Shown one piece after another: positions 7,598 to 10,220 of a stretch of 10,220 nt of DNA. Source of the DNA: UMGS1502 sp045545435. Lineage in GTDB: Bacteria; Actinomycetota; Coriobacteriia; Coriobacteriales; Eggerthellaceae. The stretch covers positions 1-10,220 of the forward strand of contig JAZQAV010000161.1 of assembly GCA_045545435.1 (NCBI GenBank), in the 5' to 3' direction. A model generated the notes under the pieces. That model had not been told where the DNA came from, ran no database searches, and worked only from the letters and a program-made list of their open reading frames with translations. The position numbers and the translations under genes are program-made. Within the stretch, counting starts at the first letter, position 1; the number at the start of each line of letters is the position of its first letter.

Positions 7598-8140
7598 TTA
7601 TTCAGCATCCGCAGTTTCTTCAGATTCTGCAACTTCCTCGGCTGCCTCTTCGACAGCTTCCTCAGCAGCAGGTGCCTCTTCCACCACAGGAGCCTCAACA
7701 TCAACAACGTCAACAGTGACGTCGGCTTTGATGTCGCGATACAGATCGATGATGGCAACATGCTCGCCAACCATCTTGATGGCGTTGGGGATGGTGATGC
7801 GGCGACGGTCGACCTCGATGTCCTTGGCAGCCTTAACAGCGTCAGCGATCATCTGAGAGGTGATGGAGCCAAACAGCTGGCCCTCGTTACCAACCTTAGC
7901 CTTGATCTGAATCTTGGTGCCCTCAAGCTGCTCTTTAAGAGCGGTTGCGTTAGCAATGCGCACTTCCTCGCGCTTAGCGATGTTCTTGCGCTTCTGCTCG
8001 AGCTGCTTGAGATTGCCCTTGGTTGCCTTTACAGCCATGCCCTGGGACAGGAGGAAATTGTTAGCGAAACCGTCGGCAACGTCGATGATGTCGCCTTCGC
8101 CGCCCTTGCCCCTAACTTCAGTCGTAAGAATTACTTTCAT
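7598..8140 (-). CDS. rplI: 50S ribosomal protein L9 (bL9) with an acidic C-terminal tail
   Basis: L9 binds 23S rRNA near the base of the L1 stalk and helps keep the reading frame. The N-terminal domain starts MKVILTTEVRGKGGEGD and continues VADGFANNFLLSQGMA (21-36), the standard L9 signature. A long connecting helix (about 40-75) and the C-terminal domain, including GQLFGSITSQMIADA (87-101), follow. At 180 residues it is about 30 longer than the typical ~149. The extra part, from about residue 148, is almost only Ala, Glu and Val with no Lys or Arg. AAGGAGG stands 5 bases before the ATG. It is the last gene of the operon, 15 bp after rpsR and just before the terminator. Confidence 0.98.
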   Translation of the reverse strand: MKVILTTEVRGKGGEGDIIDVADGFANNFLLSQGMAVKATKGNLKQLEQKRKNIAKREEVRIANATALKEQLEGTKIQIKAKVGNEGQLFGSITSQMIADAVKAAKDIEVDRRRITIPNAIKMVGEHVAIIDLYRDIKADVTVDVVDVEAPVVEEAPAAEEAVEEAAEEVAESEETADAE

Positions 8141-8155
8141 TGGGACCTCCTTAAC

Positions 8156-8416
8156 CTAGCGGTTGCGACGGTCGCCGCGGCCGCTGATGGCAGGAACCGC
8201 GTAAGGCATGAGAGCCATTTCGCGGGCGCGCTTCACTGCGTTGGCAATGTCGCGCTGGTGCTGGGTGCAAGCGCCAGTCACGCGGCGAGGTTTGATTTTG
8301 CCACGGTCGGTGACGTACTTGCGAAGCATCTGGGTGTCTTTGTAGTCGACGTATTCTGCCTTATCCTTGCAGAACTGGCAGTACTTACGCCGAGGCTGCT
8401 TTGCATATTCGGCCAT
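8156..8416 (-). CDS. rpsR: 30S ribosomal protein S18 (bS18), zinc-ribbon type
   Basis: S18 sits on the 30S platform as a dimer with S6. The 86-residue sequence has the S18 core DYKDTQMLRKYVTDRGKI (24-41) and RRVTGAC (44-50) and a basic C-terminus. It keeps four likely zinc ligands: Cys13 and Cys16 in YCQFC, and Cys50 and His53 in CTQH. This makes it a C-plus form; actinobacteria often also carry a C-minus paralogue used under zinc limitation. AGAGG lies about 6 bases before the ATG. It is 17 bp after ssb and 15 bp before rplI. Confidence 0.98.
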   Translation of the reverse strand: MAEYAKQPRRKYCQFCKDKAEYVDYKDTQMLRKYVTDRGKIKPRRVTGACTQHQRDIANAVKRAREMALMPYAVPAISGRGDRRNR

Positions 8417-8433
8417 TAGTACCTCTTTCAGTA

Positions 8434-8904
8434 TTAGAAGGGGATGTCTTCGTCGTATACCGAAGAAGACGTCTCAACGATAGGAGCAGGTGCCGGAGCT
8501 TGCGGGGCGTAATTCTGAGAATAGTTCTGAGAATAGCCGCCACCGTACGAACCGCCATCTGCATTCTGCGATCCATTGCGAGAGGACATGAACTCAAGGT
8601 CGTCGATGACTACCTCAAGCTTGCTGCGCTTTTGGCCGTCGCGCTCCCAGGAGCTGTAACGAAGCTTGCCTTCGATGGCAACCTTCGTGCCCTTGGACAG
8701 ATAGCGCGAAAGGCTTTCGGCGCGTGCGCCGAACATGGTGCAGTCAACGAAGTTGGGGTAATCTTCCCACTCGCCCGTCTGCTGGTTGCGACGACGGTCA
8801 TTGACCGCAATACCGAGGCTTAAAACAGCCATTCCGCCTGCGGTAGAACGCAGTTCAGGGTCTCGGGTAAGATTTCCGCTGATAACTACTCGATTGATGC
8901 TCAT
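8434..8904 (-). CDS. ssb: Single-stranded DNA-binding protein SSB
   Basis: SSB coats single-stranded DNA during replication and repair. The 156-residue product begins MSINRVVISGNLTRDPEL and has an OB fold to about residue 106, including WEDYPNFVDC (46-55) and GTKVAIEGKLR (72-82). A flexible linker follows, rich in Gly, Gln, Asn, Tyr, Pro and Ala, with a small YSQN duplication at 124-131. It ends in the acidic tip DEDIPF, the docking peptide for repair partners. The start at 8904 is chosen because AGAGGA lies 6 bases before it. An in-frame ATG at 8910 and GTG at 8919 would add unneeded residues and have poor spacing. Unlike most genomes with this operon, it is separated from rpsF by 185 bp of repetitive DNA. 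Confidence 0.97.
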   Translation of the reverse strand: MSINRVVISGNLTRDPELRSTAGGMAVLSLGIAVNDRRRNQQTGEWEDYPNFVDCTMFGARAESLSRYLSKGTKVAIEGKLRYSSWERDGQKRSKLEVVIDDLEFMSSRNGSQNADGGSYGGGYSQNYSQNYAPQAPAPAPIVETSSSVYDEDIPF

Positions 8905-8910
8905 GCTCAT

Positions 8911-8916
8911 TCCTCT
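8911..8916 (-). promoter_or_regulatory. Ribosome-binding site that fixes the ssb start
   Basis: The minus strand reads AGAGGA here. It is 6 bases before the ATG at 8904, touches the ATG at 8910, and lies inside any frame starting at the GTG at 8919. It therefore supports only the 8904 start. Confidence 0.7.
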
Positions 8917-8935
8917 CACTCATGTGCGGTATGTT

Positions 8936-9044
8936 TTGCGCGGGCGCGTTATTTGCAAGTTGTACGCGTTTGCTTGTTGTCGAGCATTTTGCTAGCTGCA
9001 AAGTGTTTGCTTGCTACTGAGCGTTTGTTGCTCGCGCATTTTCC
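8936..9044. repeat. Degenerate TTTGCTTG-type repeats in the rpsF-ssb gap
   Basis: GCGTTTGCTTGTTGTCGAGC at 8966-8985 recurs 37 bp later as GTGTTTGCTTGCTACTGAGC (9003-9022), agreeing at 15 of 20 bases. A shorter version, GCGTTTGTTGCTCGCGCATT, follows at 9021-9040. At 8936-8959 a segment with GGGCGCG, three bases, then TTTGC resembles a broken copy of the hairpin unit found upstream of dnaB. No open frame of more than about 15 codons exists on the minus strand here. The gap may hold an internal promoter for ssb, but no clear -35/-10 pair stands out. Confidence 0.55.
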
Positions 9045-9089
9045 AATCGCGTGATTGCCTTTGTGCTCCCGGCAAATACCAGTTGAACG

Positions 9090-9383
9090 TTAGTCGCGAT
9101 CGTCGCGCTTTACGATCATGTGGCGAACCACGTTGTCGTTAATGCGCAGGATGCGGTCAAGTTCTGCAATGGCAGTAGGATCAGCGTGGAAGTCAACCAG
9201 GGTGTAGTCACCCTCTACCAAACCGTTGATTTCGTAAGCGAGTTTGCGCTTGCCCCATGCTTCAGCATTGTCGAGAGTACCGTTACCCTCTGCAATGATG
9301 GTCTCGATGCGTTTCGCAACGCCAGCGCGCGCTTCATCGTCGATAGCAGGATCGACAATATACAGCAATTCGTAAGCCTTCAT
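9090..9383 (-). CDS. rpsF: 30S ribosomal protein S6 (bS6)
   Basis: S6 binds the 30S platform together with S18. The 97-residue protein starts MKAYELLYIVDPAIDDEA, with the S6 motif AWGKRKLAYEING at 42-54, and ends in a basic and acidic RDDRD tail. The length is normal for the family. AGGAGG lies 7 bases before the ATG, an excellent ribosome-binding site, but the leader can fold so that this site is paired. It is the first gene of the operon, with a promoter about 74-102 bp upstream. Confidence 0.98.
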   Translation of the reverse strand: MKAYELLYIVDPAIDDEARAGVAKRIETIIAEGNGTLDNAEAWGKRKLAYEINGLVEGDYTLVDFHADPTAIAELDRILRINDNVVRHMIVKRDDRD

Positions 9384-9385
9384 CA

Positions 9386-9439
9386 GCTCACCTCCTTTGG
9401 ACTAAACGGCCCCGGACAGGTGAACGTCTTTGCCGGGGC
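9386..9439 (-). promoter_or_regulatory. Structured rpsF leader: hairpin plus possible pseudoknot over the ribosome-binding site
   Basis: A perfect 7-bp stem forms between GCCCCGG (minus strand, 9439-9433) and CCGGGGC (9415-9409), with a 17-base loop. Within the loop, GTTCACCT (9425-9418) is complementary over 8 bp, including one G-U pair, to AGGTGAGC (9393-9386), which overlaps the Shine-Dalgarno sequence. The two helices together form an H-type pseudoknot that would hide the ribosome-binding site. A CCG directly follows the first stem. In other bacteria the S6:S18 complex binds a hairpin with a bulged CCG in the rpsF leader and represses its own translation, so the same role is proposed here. 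The pairing is seen; the function is inferred. Confidence 0.55.
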
Positions 9440-9456
9440 AGGAAAACAGCCTGATT

Positions 9457-9485
9457 ATTCTAACAAACCTGTTTTTCACCGACAA
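9457..9485 (-). promoter_or_regulatory. Sigma70-type promoter of the rpsF operon
   Basis: On the minus strand the -35 box TTGTCG (9485-9480) and the -10 box TAGAAT (9462-9457) are separated by exactly 17 bases. A TG one base before the -10 box makes it an extended -10. Transcription would start near 9450, giving a leader of about 67 bases that includes the hairpin described at 9386-9439. Confidence 0.7.
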
Positions 9486-9784
9486 GCGAAGATGACGTTT
9501 GCGCACCTTCGCTTCACTCTTTCACCACGTTAGGACCCTACTATACGACCTGCAAGCATCGAATTCCGCAATGCGCGTTACACAAGGCACCTCGCAGCGA
9601 GCGAATTATCTGTGCGCCACGTACGCCGCCCTCGTATTTCCAATCGATGGACCCGCATCCTTGCCATTCAGTTTAGCGGGTCAATCTTACCGCGCTCAAA
9701 CCAACTCCCAACGACAGTTCGACACAGATTGAGCGCAGGTTATACGCTTATTCAACGATAAGGGATAACCGTTGTCACGGAAGG
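9486..9784. other. Gene-free stretch upstream of the rpsF promoter
   Basis: I see no convincing gene on either strand; the short frames here have no family-like sequence or good ribosome-binding site. The one clear structure is a perfect 8-bp inverted repeat, GCGCTCAA at 9692-9699 and TTGAGCGC at 9729-9736, with 29 bases between. A small palindrome CCGTTGTCACGG at 9769-9780 abuts the repeat array. Confidence 0.6.
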
Positions 9785-10158
9785 CGTTGTTGTTCTACGA
9801 CCTGGAAGTGGCACGAAATAGGGTTGTTGATACGGCTTCGAGGAATCCGACCTGGGAAAACGCCGGTCCCCCATGGCAACAACCCCATTCCGTGGCTTTA
9901 TTCTCGTAGCAACAAGGCCGATCAGCACCAAATGCATTCTGGGGTGGCGCGAAACGACGTTGCTGCTACGAAAACCTGGCACGAAAGGACCTTGTTGCCA
10001 CGGCATACGGCGAGGGCGCGAGGGAATGCCCCGACCCGCGGCTCGAAACGCCGTTGTTGCTATCGGAGCCCGCCGCGGAACCGCGCTGTTGCTACGAGCC
10101 TGCCATGAAACCGCGTTGTCGCCGCGAGCCCTCGCAAGTTGCGCGGAAGCCGGTTGTC
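9785..10158. repeat. Degenerate array of ~30-36 bp GTTGTTGCTACGA repeats in mixed orientation
   Basis: The head CGTTGTTGCTA recurs on the plus strand at 9785, 9822, 9958, 9990, 10052, 10084, 10114 and about 10150. Two inverted copies (GCAACAA at 9876 and 9909) lie in the middle. Neighbouring heads are 30-37 bp apart; the 62-bp step from 9990 to 10052 looks like two units with one decayed. After the head, units tend to read ACGAG, then CCTGGCACGAAA and ACC. No open frame here looks like a gene. The forward unit at 9821 and the inverted one at 9877 make a perfect GGGTTGTTG/CAACAACCC inverted repeat. Confidence 0.75.
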
Positions 10159-10220
10159 AGAAATCGCCTTCTTGCACGGCTTCGGCGGCGAATCGGAGCG
10201 AAATGTCAGAAAACGCCTCC
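10154..10220 (+). repeat. Second repeat motif at the right edge
   Basis: TTGTCAGAAATCGCCTTC at 10154-10171 recurs as ATGTCAGAAAACGCCTCC at 10203-10220, agreeing at 15 of 18 bases, 49 bp apart. The second copy runs off the window, so the number of units is unknown. Confidence 0.55.

Noticed and set aside
8434..8919. Longer SSB form starting at a GTG at 8919
   Set aside because: It would include the ribosome-binding site in the coding region and adds residues before the conserved MSINRV start.
9752..10006. 84-codon minus-strand frame in the right-hand gene-free region
   Set aside because: It lies mostly over the degenerate repeat array, has no ribosome-binding site I can see, and looks like no known family.
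9785..10158. Possible CRISPR array
   Set aside because: Units are degenerate, vary in spacing, switch orientation, and have no constant repeat alternating with unique spacers. No cas gene is present.

Overview
This window looks like a chromosomal housekeeping segment from a moderately GC-rich actinobacterium. The Coriobacteriia (Eggerthellaceae-like gut anaerobes) are my best guess. That rests on remembered PurA/DnaB style, gene order and codon use; no search was run. Every gene I can support lies on the minus strand, so biological order runs from high to low coordinates.

Right to left: about 730 bp without genes (9486-10220) is filled largely by a degenerate array of ~30-36 bp repeats. Next comes a good sigma70-type promoter (9457-9485) and a structured leader (9386-9439) in front of rpsF (S6). 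Then follow ssb, rpsR (S18) and rplI (L9), the classic S6-SSB-S18-L9 operon, ending in a strong hairpin terminator (7524-7562). The rpsF-ssb gap is unusually long (185 bp) and repetitive. Between that terminator and dnaB (replicative helicase) lies a small array of GC-rich, hairpin-forming REP-like units with a ~46 bp period.

Downstream of dnaB, and probably co-transcribed with it, is an Mre11/Rad50-like pair of the YhaO/YhaN type: a calcineurin-like phosphoesterase and a coiled-coil ABC ATPase joined by an ATGA overlap. The ATPase carries a two-helix membrane hairpin where Rad50/SbcC proteins have a zinc hook. The phosphoesterase carries an insert built from an 11-residue (33 bp) tandem repeat. 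Then come purA (adenylosuccinate synthetase) and the 5' two-thirds or so of purD (GAR synthetase), which runs off the left edge.

The coding content is ordinary: ribosome assembly, replication and repair, and purine synthesis. The interest lies in the non-coding parts. Four separate intergenic gaps each hold a different short repeat family, and the rpsF leader can be folded into an H-type pseudoknot that buries the Shine-Dalgarno sequence, consistent with ribosomal-protein autoregulation. I see no mobile element, tRNA, rRNA, CRISPR array or defence locus.
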